Below the pieces are notes generated by a model. That model was not told where the DNA came from. It worked only from the letters and a program-made list of their open reading frames with translations, and did not search any database. The position numbers and the translations under genes were made by a program. DNA of 64,000 nucleotides from NCBI RefSeq assembly GCF_051521495.1, contig NZ_CP150355.1:806001-870000 (forward strand), in the 5' to 3' direction. Below, one piece after another: positions 10,006 to 19,183 of this stretch. How positions within the stretch are numbered: the first letter of the stretch is position 1; each line of letters starts with the position of its first letter. Source of the DNA: Sorangium sp051521495. Lineage in GTDB: Bacteria > Myxococcota_A > Polyangia > Polyangiales > Polyangiaceae.

Positions 10006-10534
10006 CCGCGCTGTGCCCTCTCGCTCCGCCGCGCGGGCGCGCGCTCGCGCTCCCGGTCTGCGGGCGTCTGTCGGTGTCGGCCCCGAAGGGCCTTCTCCCC
10101 CTCACGAACTCTAACGGACCTCTCTCGCGCTCGTCACCCGGGTACGCCGCCCGTCGGTGTCCCCGGCGCGCCGGGTCGATGCCGGCCCGAATCGAAAAGG
10201 AGACGCCGCGAGATCCGGGGCCATGCACGAAAAATGAAAGCGCCCGTGATTGTCGCCCGCGTGGCCCGCCGAGCTCTCCGATACGTCCTCGATCGATTCA
10301 TCCTTGATGAGGAGGGCCGGGCGACGGCCAGCGCCCTCCGCGGGCGCGTGGCCGGAAGGGCGGCGCCTCCGGAGCTCGTCGGCGCGCGCGCCCTCAGGGC
10401 GAGTCCGGCCAGGATTGCGCCGAAATCGCCAGGCGCGCCGAGCCGGAGCATTGTCGTCGCGCGCTGGATTCGGTAGAAGGATTGTACGAGAGGCACTCGA
10501 CCGACGGACCTCCGGTGACGTGCCAGAAAGCGCC
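10006..10534. other. Divergent intergenic region between kinase and sigma factor genes
   Basis: These 529 bp separate two diverging genes and must carry both promoters, but I could not identify convincing -35/-10 or sigma-54 elements. The sigma-factor frame is open back to 10250, but that part reads as low-information Arg/Ala/Ser sequence, so I leave it non-coding. Confidence 0.5.
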
Positions 10535-11431
10535 ATGGAAGCCGAGAATCTCCTGGCGGTCTTTTTGAACCACCACGGGGGCGGCTTGGTCGAGCACGAG
10601 CTCCCCGTCGCTTTCGATGCGCTCCTCCTCCGGCTGTGGGAGGCGGGCCGCGCGGCGTGGCCGGGTCTCGAGGTCGGTGCCGGGCTGTTCGTACGTCACC
10701 TGGCCGAGCGCACCCCACCCGACATCGATCTTGCCCGGACGCTCGCCGAGGTCCACGCCGCAGATCTCTACCTCGCCTGCGCGTGCGCCCATGGAATCAA
10801 GGGCGCGGTCGAGCGGTTCGACGCGAGCTATGCGCCGACGATCGCCGCGTTTCTCCGGCTCGTCGACGGCTCGCCGAGCTTCGGCGACGAGGTCCGGCAG
10901 GTCCTGCGAGAGAAGCTGTTCGTGCGCAGGAACGGCGAGCTCCCGAAGATCGCTGGGTACTCCGGGCGCGGCCCGCTCTCGAGCTGGGTCGGCGTGGCCG
11001 CGCAGCGCACCGGGCTGAGCCTCGTGCGCGGCGCGCGCGCGCGGGATCAGGCAGGGGATCATGAGCTCAGCGAAGCGCTGCCGGCGGGCGCCGATCCAGA
11101 GCTCGACTACCTCAAGATCCGGTATCGCACCGAGTTCCGCGAGGCGTTTCATGCCGCGCTCGCCGCGCTCACGCAGCGCGAGCGGGTGATTTTGCGGCTC
11201 CATCTCGTGAGCGGCATGAGCCACGAGAAGATAGGTGTGCTCTATAAGGTCAATCAGTCCACCGTGTCGCGGTGGATCGCCAAGGCGCGCGAGACCATCG
11301 CCAGCGAGGTGCAGCGCCACCTCCAGGAGCGCCTTGGCGTGAGCCGCTCGGAGATCGGCTCGCTCGCCGACCTTGTCGCGAGCCAGCTCGATCTCAGCCT
11401 CGCTCGATGGCTCGGCGAGGAGCGCGGCTGA
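10535..11431 (+). CDS. Sigma-70 family (ECF-like, myxobacterial type) RNA polymerase sigma factor
   Basis: This 298-aa protein ends with a clear region 4 helix-turn-helix: LTQRERVILRLHLVSGMSHE followed by a KVNQSTVSRW recognition helix (about residues 212-252). The middle (LFVRRNGELPKIAGYSGRGP, then a Trp-containing segment) corresponds to region 2 of the sigma factors abundant in myxobacteria that are often encoded near protein kinases. ATG 10535 begins the conserved-looking part; upstream in-frame codons are not convincing. Divergence from the zinc-finger kinase suggests the pair forms a control unit, with the kinase phosphorylating or sequestering the sigma factor (inference). Confidence 0.88.
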   Translation: MEAENLLAVFLNHHGGGLVEHELPVAFDALLLRLWEAGRAAWPGLEVGAGLFVRHLAERTPPDIDLARTLAEVHAADLYLACACAHGIKGAVERFDASYAPTIAAFLRLVDGSPSFGDEVRQVLREKLFVRRNGELPKIAGYSGRGPLSSWVGVAAQRTGLSLVRGARARDQAGDHELSEALPAGADPELDYLKIRYRTEFREAFHAALAALTQRERVILRLHLVSGMSHEKIGVLYKVNQSTVSRWIAKARETIASEVQRHLQERLGVSRSEIGSLADLVASQLDLSLARWLGEERG

Positions 11432-11522
11432 CGGACTCCGGTGCATCGAATCGGCGGTGCGCGCGCAGGCGCGTCCCGCGCAGCACGGGAGGGCTCCGGG
11501 CCGCGCCGCCTCGGCCACTGCG

Positions 11523-11625
11523 GGTAGTGCAGTCATTTGAACATGAAGGCGGGAAGAAAACCTGAATGATCTTTCCGCCTTCCCGCCTTCATGTGGACCC
11601 TCTCGGGGCAAATGACCGCACCACC
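11523..11625 (+). mobile_element. 103-bp palindromic MITE-like element, copy A
   Basis: This imperfect palindrome begins GGTAGTGCAGTCATTTG and ends with the near-complement, inner arms carrying CATGAAGGCGGGAAG. It is flanked by perfect 8-bp direct repeats CCACTGCG (11515-11522 and 11626-11633), the mark of a transposition-type insertion. It has no transposase. It lies between two convergent genes, and its long hairpin could also act as a terminator. Copies B (25112) and C (57174) have exactly the same length. Confidence 0.88.
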
Positions 11626-11662
11626 CCACTGCGTGCCCGCCAGCTCGTCGAGATGTGCGGCG

Positions 11663-13822
11663 CTAGGCCCCGGCGCTGCCGCCAGGCACCTCCGCGCTGA
11701 CCGGGATCTCTCGCTCCTCGAGCCCCTCGAGCGGCTCCTTGCCCGAGAGCGCGTCGAGGCCGCCGCGCGCGTCCCGGAGGTAGCCATTGAAGAACGCGGC
11801 GAGGTAGCCCATCGCGATCGCCTGCTGTTCGCGCCGCGAGAGCTCGGCGGGGCCGTCGAGCGGCTCGGCGAGGCCGAGCGACGTCGTGTAGCCGAAGTGG
11901 TTCGCGCCGGGCAGGGTCACGAGGTGCTTCGGAGCGCGCGCGCGGCCGTAGAGCGCGGCCGGGACGGAGGCGGCGATGGGGTCCGTGGTGCCGCGGACGA
12001 CGAGCACCGGTCGAGGCGCGAGCGCGTCGATGGGCGGCGCCTGCTCGAGGCTGCCCGCGGGCGCGAGGAGCGCGAGGGCGCGGACATCGAACGGGCAAGC
12101 GGCGTCGAGCGCGAGCGAGAGCGCGGCGTGCGCGCCGAGCCCGTGGCCGAGCAGGCCCACCCGAGCGAAATCGGCCAGGAGCGGGCCCCGGGAGCCGGCC
12201 CGGAGGTGCGAGAGCGCGTCCCGGAGCACCGCGGCGCGGCGCAGCGGCGCGTCGTCGGGCGTGAGCCACGAGAGATCGGGCGCGACGACGACGAAGCCCC
12301 AGCGCGCGAGGTGCGCCATCACGCCGGCGAGCTGGCGGTAGTCCTGGGCAAGACCCGCGGGCGACCCAGCGGTGGCCGGGCTCGTGGCGAGGCGCCGCTC
12401 CTGGGCGATCGCGATGACCGGGAACGGGCCGCCATGCGAGAGCGGCGCCTCCTCGCCGTCCGCGGACGCGGGGTAGTAGAGCAGCGCGGCGCTCCGGGCG
12501 GGACATCGATAGATCGCGCCCTGGAACGGCCACGTGTCCGGGTAGCAGGCGTCCGCCGACAGCGAGAGCGCGCCGACGCGCCGGAACCCCGCCCGGTACG
12601 GGCCGGAGCGCAGCCGCGGCGCAGCGCCGGTGGGGAGCGGCGCAGGCGGAGGTGACGTCCTGGAGGGGGGTGGGCGAGAGGGCGTCGCGGGGGGCGGGCG
12701 AGAGGTCGTGGCGGGGGGTGGGCGAGAGGTCGTGGCGGGGGGTGGGCGAGAGGGCGTCGCGGGGGGCGGGCGAGAGGGCGTCGCGGGGGGCGGGCGAGAG
12801 GGCGTCGCGGGGGGCGGGCGAGAGGGCGTCGCGGGGGGCGTCGCCGGCGCGGAGATGTCCTCCGCCGGGGAAGGGGACGCGCCGCCGAGGATCGCGCGCT
12901 GCGACCAGAGCGCGCCGTCGCGCGACGCATGGACGACCCGCCCTTCGGCGCGCACGGCGAGCTCGATCCGCTCGAGCGGCCAGCTCTCGATCACCGATAC
13001 CGCCTCGCACCGGCCCAGATCGGTGGCGAACACGGTCGGCCCGCGGAAGCGCGCCCCGTGGGCGGCGTCGTCGCGGCACCACCGCGCGAGCCCCACGCGC
13101 GCGAGCGGCGAGAACAGCTCGAGCGCGCCAGATCCGGAGGCCGTGCTCCGGAAGAGCGCCGGCGTCCCGCGGACCCCGGAGACCACCTCCTCCGGCCCTT
13201 GCCATGCAGCCCCGAGCCCGGGAGAGCGCCAGAACATCAGCAGACGATCGCCGATGCGCGCGACGACCTCGAGGTCGCCGGGCGCGTGCGGCGCGCTGGC
13301 CGCGCGCTGGATCATCGCGACCGCCTCGAATCGGCCGAGTTCCTGGCCGAAGATCACCGGGCCGCGCCAGCCGAGCTCTGCGGTGTCGTTGTCGCGGTGG
13401 TAGTGCGCGATCCCGCCGCCCGCGTGAGGCACCACGAGCTCGAAGTTGCCCCTGCCCCCGAAGCCGCCCTGGATCAGCGCGGGGTCGCCGGCCGCGCCCT
13501 CCGCGAAGAAGCGCGGCTCGCTCCACGACGGCGCGCTCGCGGGCGCGCACCAGAGCGCGGCCAGCCGATCGCCGGCGCGCACGACCGCCTCGAGGTGGCC
13601 AGGATCGCCGAAGTTGCTCTGGATGAGCGACACCGCGTCGACCGGCCCGAGCTCGCTGGCGAACGTCGCCACGTGACGCCACGGCCCGGAGGCGTCCTCG
13701 CGGCGGTGGTGCTCGACGCCGAACGGCGCCTCGGCGGCGGGCAGGACGAGCTCGAGCGTGCCGCGGGAGGCGCATTGCAGGAAGAAGCCGCTGGTCGTGG
13801 TGGGCATGGGGCTGACCACCAC
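11663..13822 (-). CDS. Lectin-like repeat / Pro-Thr linker / alpha-beta hydrolase fusion, probably catalytically altered
   Basis: This 719-aa protein has three parts. Residues 1-325 are repeats of about 50 aa (FGDPGHLEAVVRAGDRLAALW-like units) resembling beta-propeller lectin repeats. Residues about 328-390 are an 8-residue PPATPSRP repeat. The C-terminal 330 residues are a dienelactone-hydrolase/PET-hydrolase-like alpha-beta hydrolase. The nucleophile elbow reads LLGHGLGAHAA, with Gly561 where GxSxG enzymes have Ser. The acid (RGTTDPI) and His (PGANHFGY) regions remain. GTG 13822 or ATG 13807 may be the start; neither has a good ribosome site. No signal peptide is visible. It follows the small lipoprotein gene by 40 bp. 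Confidence 0.7.
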   Translation of the reverse strand: MVVSPMPTTTSGFFLQCASRGTLELVLPAAEAPFGVEHHRREDASGPWRHVATFASELGPVDAVSLIQSNFGDPGHLEAVVRAGDRLAALWCAPASAPSWSEPRFFAEGAAGDPALIQGGFGGRGNFELVVPHAGGGIAHYHRDNDTAELGWRGPVIFGQELGRFEAVAMIQRAASAPHAPGDLEVVARIGDRLLMFWRSPGLGAAWQGPEEVVSGVRGTPALFRSTASGSGALELFSPLARVGLARWCRDDAAHGARFRGPTVFATDLGRCEAVSVIESWPLERIELAVRAEGRVVHASRDGALWSQRAILGGASPSPAEDISAPATPPATPSRPPPATPSRPPPATPSRPPPATPSRPPPATTSRPPPATTSRPPPATPSRPPPSRTSPPPAPLPTGAAPRLRSGPYRAGFRRVGALSLSADACYPDTWPFQGAIYRCPARSAALLYYPASADGEEAPLSHGGPFPVIAIAQERRLATSPATAGSPAGLAQDYRQLAGVMAHLARWGFVVVAPDLSWLTPDDAPLRRAAVLRDALSHLRAGSRGPLLADFARVGLLGHGLGAHAALSLALDAACPFDVRALALLAPAGSLEQAPPIDALAPRPVLVVRGTTDPIAASVPAALYGRARAPKHLVTLPGANHFGYTTSLGLAEPLDGPAELSRREQQAIAMGYLAAFFNGYLRDARGGLDALSGKEPLEGLEEREIPVSAEVPGGSAGA
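12672..12840. repeat. 24-bp in-frame tandem repeat, about 7 units
   Basis: Consecutive GGGCGAG occurrences are spaced 24 bp apart from 12672 to 12816. Units differ at a few positions only. On the minus strand they encode the PPATPSRP or PPATTSRP linker of the hydrolase fusion, so unit gain or loss changes linker length without shifting the frame. Confidence 0.9.
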
Positions 13823-13847
13823 ATTTACCGGGGAGGCGCCGCCGCGC

Positions 13848-13877
13848 CTACCGCAGCATCTCCTACCGCAGCATCTC
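13848..13877. repeat. Perfect 15-bp tandem duplication at a stop codon
   Basis: CTACCGCAGCATCTC occurs twice head to tail (13848-13862 and 13863-13877). On the minus strand it covers the last four codons and stop of the small lipoprotein gene, so the stop codon is duplicated in frame. It is probably a recent slippage event. Confidence 0.85.
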
Positions 13878-14909
13878 GGCGAGCCGCTCGCCGGTCGCCG
13901 CCGCCAGCCCCCGGGCGAGCGCCCGCGGGTTCAGCTCGACCGCGACGGCCACCGCGTCCGGCGCGTGCGTGGCGAGCGGCCGCTCGACAGGCGCGTCGAG
14001 CCCGAGCAGGTGGCCGAACGAGCCGTGCGCGAGCTCGTTCCAGGCCGCGAGCAGCTCCTCCGAGGCGGCCTCCCCGCTCGTCGAGAAGTCGCCCGCCACC
14101 GCGATCGCGAGCGCGATCCCCTCCCGCGCGCTCGGCCTCGCGGCCGCGCCCACGGCCGTCGCCGCTGCGAGCAGCCCCCGCGCGCCGCGGGCGAGCTCCC
14201 CGTCGAACGGCCCCGGCGCGAACGCGCGCACGGGCGCCGGGCCGAGGCGGTCCGCGAGCGCGCGCAGCGGGCCGCCCGAGAGCGCCGCGGGCGAGCGCTT
14301 GAGGCGCCCGAGCGCGTACAGCGACGCGACGCGCGCCGGCCCGCGCAGCGGGCTGCCGCCGTCCTGCACACAGGCCACGTCCTCGCCGAGGAGCAGCAGC
14401 GCGTGCGGCGTCGTGCCGATGTCGCCCGTCACGCGCACGACGTCCGGGCGATCGAGCGCGCGCCGCTCCTTGCCCGTGAGCCGCCGCCGGAAGAGGCGCT
14501 CGATGGCGCGCGGATCGCCGCTGTGGCGCGCCACGTAGAGCGTGGCGGCGCCCGCCGGCCCCGCGCCCGCGTACGAGGCGATCGCGGCCTCGCGCACCTG
14601 CCGCAGATCGACGCCGGTCGCGCGGGCGTGGCGGGCCAGGTTCTCCTCGGGCGCCACGAGCGCGATCGACGGGATGAGCCACGGCACCGCCGCGACCTCG
14701 CGGGGCCGGACGAGGATCAGCCACCGCAGGCCCGCCTCCGGCAAGAGGCCAGTCAGGTCCGCCGTGGCGAGCGGCGGCAGCGGCGGGCTCGGCCGGGCGG
14801 GCGGCCGCGGCGCGCCGCCGCACGAGGGCAGCGCCAGGCCGACGGCGCAGCCCAGGACGCCGCCGAGCACGGCGCGCCGGCGAGGTCCTCGCCCGGGCGC
14901 GTCAGCCAA
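13863..14909 (-). CDS. Putative Tat-type secreted protein or lipoprotein of unknown function
   Basis: The frame ends at 13863. TTG 14909 overlaps the end of tyrS and would give 348 aa with translational coupling; the frame is open back to 14969. The N-terminus has PRRRAVLGG followed by a hydrophobic stretch and PSCGG, which reads as a twin-arginine signal with a lipobox-like Cys. The mature part is Ala/Leu/Arg-rich with two or three alpha/beta repeats (LYVARHSGDPRAIERLFRRR) and resembles substrate-free DUF3352-like exported proteins only in style. I recognise no catalytic motif. It overlaps tyrS by 8 bp and is probably expressed with it. Confidence 0.6.
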   Translation of the reverse strand: MADAPGRGPRRRAVLGGVLGCAVGLALPSCGGAPRPPARPSPPLPPLATADLTGLLPEAGLRWLILVRPREVAAVPWLIPSIALVAPEENLARHARATGVDLRQVREAAIASYAGAGPAGAATLYVARHSGDPRAIERLFRRRLTGKERRALDRPDVVRVTGDIGTTPHALLLLGEDVACVQDGGSPLRGPARVASLYALGRLKRSPAALSGGPLRALADRLGPAPVRAFAPGPFDGELARGARGLLAAATAVGAAARPSAREGIALAIAVAGDFSTSGEAASEELLAAWNELAHGSFGHLLGLDAPVERPLATHAPDAVAVAVELNPRALARGLAAATGERLAEMLR

Positions 14910-16131
14910 CGACGAGGTAGGCGAAGCGGCGGTTCTTCGAGCCGACGCGGACCAGGTAGCGCTTCCCACGCTCGAGCTTGAGCTGCTCGTCCTTGACCAC
15001 CTCGCCGTCGAGGTGCACCGCGCCGCCCTTCACGAGGCGCCGCGCCGCGGAGGTCGACTCGGCGAGCCCCGCCAGCGCCAGCGCGTTGCCGATCGGGATC
15101 GTGTCGCGGTCGCTCGCCACGTGGAGCTCCTCGATGTTCTCGGGCAGGCCGCCGGCCGCGACGCTGCGGCGCCGCTCGAGGGCCGCGTGCGCGTCCTCGG
15201 CCGAGTGGAAGCGGGTGACGATCTCCTGCGCGAAGAGCTCCTTCACCGCGATGACGCCCTGCTCGCCGCGGAGGACCGCCTCCCGCAGGCCGGCGATCTC
15301 CTCGGGCGGGCGCGACGACAGGAGCTCCATGTACCGCCAGATCACGCCGTCATCGACGAGCATCAGCTTCTGCAGCATGTCGAACGGCGGCTCGGTGATG
15401 CCGACGTAGTTGTCCGCGCTCTTCGACATCTTGGCGCCGACGACCTTCCCGTCCTCGACGCGCGCGTTCGTGCCCTCGAGGAGCGGCATCGTCATCACCA
15501 TCTGGGCGCGCTTGCCGTAGCGGGGCATCAGGTCGCGCGCCACGAGCAGGTTGAAGAGCTGATCGGTGCCGCCGAGCTCGATGTCCGCCTCGAGCTCGAC
15601 CGAGTCGTAGGCCTGGAGGAGCGGGTACATGAACTCGTGCACGTAGATGGGCCGCGCCTCCTCGTAGCGCTTCTTGAAGTCGTCGCGCTCCAGCATGCGG
15701 GCGACGGTGTACTTCGCGCAGAGCTCGATCATCTGCGTCGGATCGAGCTTGTTCAGCCACTCGGAGTTGTAGCGGACCTCGGTCCTGTTCCGGTCGAGGA
15801 CCTTGAACGCCTGCGCCTGGTAGGTCTCGGCCGCGGCGACGACCTCCTCGCGCGAGAGCCGCGGGCGCAGCTCGTTCTTGCCGGTCGGATCGCCGACCAT
15901 GGCCGTGAAGTCGCCGACCACGAAGACGACGTGGTGCCCGAGCTCCTGGAACTCCCGCATCTTCTGCATCACGACCGTGTGGCCGAGGTGGAGATCGGGG
16001 CGGGTCGGGTCGAAGCCGGCCTTCACGCGCAGCGGTTTGCCCTCGCGGATCCGCTCCTCGAGCTCGGCCCGGACGTGGAGGTCGACGACACCCTTGCAGA
16101 GGATCTGGAGCTGACGTTCGGCGGGGACCAT
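14902..16131 (-). CDS. tyrS: Tyrosyl-tRNA synthetase
   Basis: This class I synthetase charges tRNA-Tyr with tyrosine in the cytoplasm. The 409-aa length is normal. The HIGH-type motif is HLGH (residues 48-51). GGTDQLFNLL is the tyrosine/ATP pocket helix, and GAKMSKSADNYV contains the canonical KMSKS loop. The C-terminus (about 345-409) is an S4 RNA-binding domain. The KMSKS rather than KFGKT form points to the TyrZ-like branch. ATG 16131 begins the aligned N-terminus. It is followed by the overlapping lipoprotein gene and preceded, 175 bp upstream, by the HU-type gene in the same direction. Confidence 0.96.
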   Translation of the reverse strand: MVPAERQLQILCKGVVDLHVRAELEERIREGKPLRVKAGFDPTRPDLHLGHTVVMQKMREFQELGHHVVFVVGDFTAMVGDPTGKNELRPRLSREEVVAAAETYQAQAFKVLDRNRTEVRYNSEWLNKLDPTQMIELCAKYTVARMLERDDFKKRYEEARPIYVHEFMYPLLQAYDSVELEADIELGGTDQLFNLLVARDLMPRYGKRAQMVMTMPLLEGTNARVEDGKVVGAKMSKSADNYVGITEPPFDMLQKLMLVDDGVIWRYMELLSSRPPEEIAGLREAVLRGEQGVIAVKELFAQEIVTRFHSAEDAHAALERRRSVAAGGLPENIEELHVASDRDTIPIGNALALAGLAESTSAARRLVKGGAVHLDGEVVKDEQLKLERGKRYLVRVGSKNRRFAYLVVG

Positions 16132-16306
16132 GGGGGCCCGCTTCTACCGCGCAGCGGAACCGCCCGCCAGGGGGGCGACGCGGCTCGGCGCGCGCGAGCG
16201 GAGGGGGCGTGGGCAGCGATCAGGGCGCGGCGAGCGACGCGGGCGCGGCGAGCGACGTCGTCTCGCCGTGGGGCGCGTCACGTCGTGGACGCGCCCGCGC
16301 GTCGCC

Positions 16307-16651
<345 letters not shown>

Positions 16652-16785
16652 GGTCCACCTCCCCCACCCGAGCGGACCGCCGCCGGCGCTCGACTTGCCG
16701 CTTTCCACCGCAGAGCTCCAGGGGATGCGCCGCTCCAGGAGCCGCACGACAACAGAATCCTATGAAAAGCTCGCATGTTACGGGA

Positions 16786-19182
16786 CTAGCGGTCAACCGA
16801 ATTCCCGCCCACAACCGAGAGCGCGTCGAGCGCGAAGAGGCCTGCGGTTCTCCGGGTCTCCGCCGCGGTCTCCGCCGCGCGGCCCGGGCTTCCCGGCGGG
16901 CCCGCGGCCGCGGCGGCGTCCCCGCGGGCGAGGGCGAGCTCGATCCCGACGGCGCCCTCCGGGATCGGGTGCGGCGGGAGCGCGGCGCACGCGAGCGGCG
17001 CTCCGGGGGGGCCCGGCGCGGCGGGCTCGACGCGCCAGACGTGGAGCAGGGCGCCGTCGACGAGCAGGCGCACCTCGCCGGCGCCGTCGCCCGAGACCGC
17101 CACGCGGGGGCTGATCTGCGCGCCGCGGAGCCAGGGGGCGGGCAGGCCGACCCGGACGATGGCCTCGCCGCCCCCCGCCGCGTGCACCGCGAGCAGGCGC
17201 CCCCCGGACGCGCACGTGCCGCCGGCGTGCTCGGGCAGCGCGAACGCGCCGCGCTGCTCGCGGGGCGGCCACAGCGACTCGCCCTCGATGAGGGCCTCGC
17301 GGGGCGGCGCGGCGTCGAAGGCGAGCGGCGTGATCGAGACCGAGGCGAGGCCGCCGCCGTCCGGGATCGCGAAGCCGTAGCGGTAAGCGGGGGGGCGACC
17401 GCGGGCCTCCCACGCCATCCGGTCGAGCGCGTCGCCCCGGTAGCGCAGCACCGCGACGTCGCCCGGGGCCGGGTCGAAGCCGAGGTTGAAGCCGTGATCC
17501 GTGTCGACGAACACGAGGCCGCGCGAGACGCCCGCGCGCGCGACGGCGGCGGGGTCGAACATGGGCAGGCCGCCCTCGCGATCGCGGAGCGCGGCGTGCT
17601 CGAAGCCCGCGCGGAAGGCGAAGCCGGCGAGCGGCATCGCCGCCGCGAGGAGCGCCGCCGCGAGGAGCGCGCCGCGCCGGCGCGCGGGACCGAGCTCCGC
17701 GCGCGCCCCCGCCGCGGCGCGCTCCGCGAGCGCGAGGACGGCCATGGCGGCGAGGACGTGCTCCGCCGGCAGCACGTCCGCGAAGAAGCGCGCGCCGCCG
17801 CCCGGGTAGTTGCCGTCGAAATAGAACGGCGCGTAGGCGGCGATCTGGAGGAGCGGGGCGATCGCGAGGGCGCGCGAGCGCGGCCGCCGCCAGGCGATCG
17901 CGGCGCCGGCGAGCACGAGCAGCGCGAGCGGCTCGGCGTTGAGCGCGTCGACGAGGTGGAGCTTCAGGCGGCGCAGCGTCGTGCCGGCCGCCGCCAGGAA
18001 GCCGTATCCTTCCGCGAGGTTGTGACGGACGAAGTCGCCGTGCTCCCCGAGGCAGCCGACGCCTGCGCCGAAGCCGTAGCGAAAGCAGCCGGGCGGGCCG
18101 TCCGAGACCGCGTAGTACGCGGCCTGCGACGAGGCGAAGGCGCCCGTCGCGGCGTGCTGGTGGGCCGCGAGCAGCGCGAGGCCGGGGAGGGCGCCGATCG
18201 CCATCGCCGCGGCGAGCCGCGCGAGCCGCGGCGAGGGGCGCGGCGCCGGATCGCCGTCGCGAGGACCGGCGGCGGCGCCCGACGGCGCGCTCGACGGCAG
18301 CAGCACGAAGGGCAGCGTCGCCGCGAGGGCGAGCGCGCTCGGCGGACGCGTCGCCGCGAGCCAGCCGGCGGCCAGCCCGGCGAGCGCGGCGGCGCGGACC
18401 GCCGGATCGCGCCGCCAGCTGCCTAGTGGCGACGCGCTCGCGTCGGCGCGGGCGCCGTCGAGCGCGCGCCGCGCCGACGCGAGCGCGACCGTGAAGCAGA
18501 GGGCCGCGAGTCCGTGCGACATCGTGTCGGCCGTGTGGTAGCGGAGCGCGGCGCAGAGCGCCGAGAAGAGCGCCGCGACGAGCGGCACGAAGCGGAGCCG
18601 CGCGGCGCTCCCGGCCGGGGCCGGGTCCTCCGGCGCGAACTGCGCGGCCAGGTCGTACGTGGCCATCGCGAGCGCGGCGGCGAGCACGGGGCCGACCGCG
18701 AGCGGCGCGCCCGCGAGGAAGCCCAGCGCGAGCACGGCGGGGTAGCCCGGCGGGAAGAGGACCGCGACATCGGCCGCGCCGCGCCCGGCCATCGCGCCGC
18801 CCGTCGGGTCGCTGCGGACGAGGAAGCGGCCGAGCACGGAGGCCGCGGGCTCGTCGAGCGGCCACGCGAGGTAGCCGGCCGCCATCGCGCGCGCCTCGAG
18901 CCAGTAGCTCGTCGCGTCGATGATGCGGGGGCCGCCCCGCAGGTAGACCGCGACGTACGCCGCCGAGAGCAGCGCCGCGACGGCCGAGAGGGCCACGGCG
19001 ATCGCGGCGACCGGCGCCCGGCCGGAGCGGGGCGCGGGGTCGGGGCGCGGGGGCGCGAGGCCGGCGCGCGCGATCGCGGGCGAGCGGCCGCGGCGGAGGA
19101 GCCACGCGGCGGCGAGCAGGGCGGCGAGGGCGAGCGCCAGCGCGAGCCACTGCGCGGGGTCGCGGGGCAGGCCGGCGCGCAC
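16786..19182 (-). CDS. Polytopic membrane protein, GT-C glycosyltransferase-like
   Basis: This 798-aa protein has about 10-11 hydrophobic segments in its first 520 residues, then a soluble extracytoplasmic domain of about 280 residues. The first large loop (YLRGGPRIIDATSYWLEARA, then a segment with two acidic residues) fits the acidic first loop of GT-C enzymes that use polyprenyl-phosphate sugars. GTG 19182 starts 1 nt after the stop of the upstream gene, so translation is coupled. The C-terminal beta-rich domain may bind a glycan. Acceptor and donor cannot be told. Confidence 0.7.
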   Translation of the reverse strand: MRAGLPRDPAQWLALALALAALLAAAWLLRRGRSPAIARAGLAPPRPDPAPRSGRAPVAAIAVALSAVAALLSAAYVAVYLRGGPRIIDATSYWLEARAMAAGYLAWPLDEPAASVLGRFLVRSDPTGGAMAGRGAADVAVLFPPGYPAVLALGFLAGAPLAVGPVLAAALAMATYDLAAQFAPEDPAPAGSAARLRFVPLVAALFSALCAALRYHTADTMSHGLAALCFTVALASARRALDGARADASASPLGSWRRDPAVRAAALAGLAAGWLAATRPPSALALAATLPFVLLPSSAPSGAAAGPRDGDPAPRPSPRLARLAAAMAIGALPGLALLAAHQHAATGAFASSQAAYYAVSDGPPGCFRYGFGAGVGCLGEHGDFVRHNLAEGYGFLAAAGTTLRRLKLHLVDALNAEPLALLVLAGAAIAWRRPRSRALAIAPLLQIAAYAPFYFDGNYPGGGARFFADVLPAEHVLAAMAVLALAERAAAGARAELGPARRRGALLAAALLAAAMPLAGFAFRAGFEHAALRDREGGLPMFDPAAVARAGVSRGLVFVDTDHGFNLGFDPAPGDVAVLRYRGDALDRMAWEARGRPPAYRYGFAIPDGGGLASVSITPLAFDAAPPREALIEGESLWPPREQRGAFALPEHAGGTCASGGRLLAVHAAGGGEAIVRVGLPAPWLRGAQISPRVAVSGDGAGEVRLLVDGALLHVWRVEPAAPGPPGAPLACAALPPHPIPEGAVGIELALARGDAAAAAGPPGSPGRAAETAAETRRTAGLFALDALSVVGGNSVDR

Positions 19183-19183
19183 G

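Noticed and set aside
10250..10534. Extended N-terminus for the sigma factor
   Set aside because: The frame is open but the sequence lacks family features, and ATG 10535 begins a plausible full-length protein.
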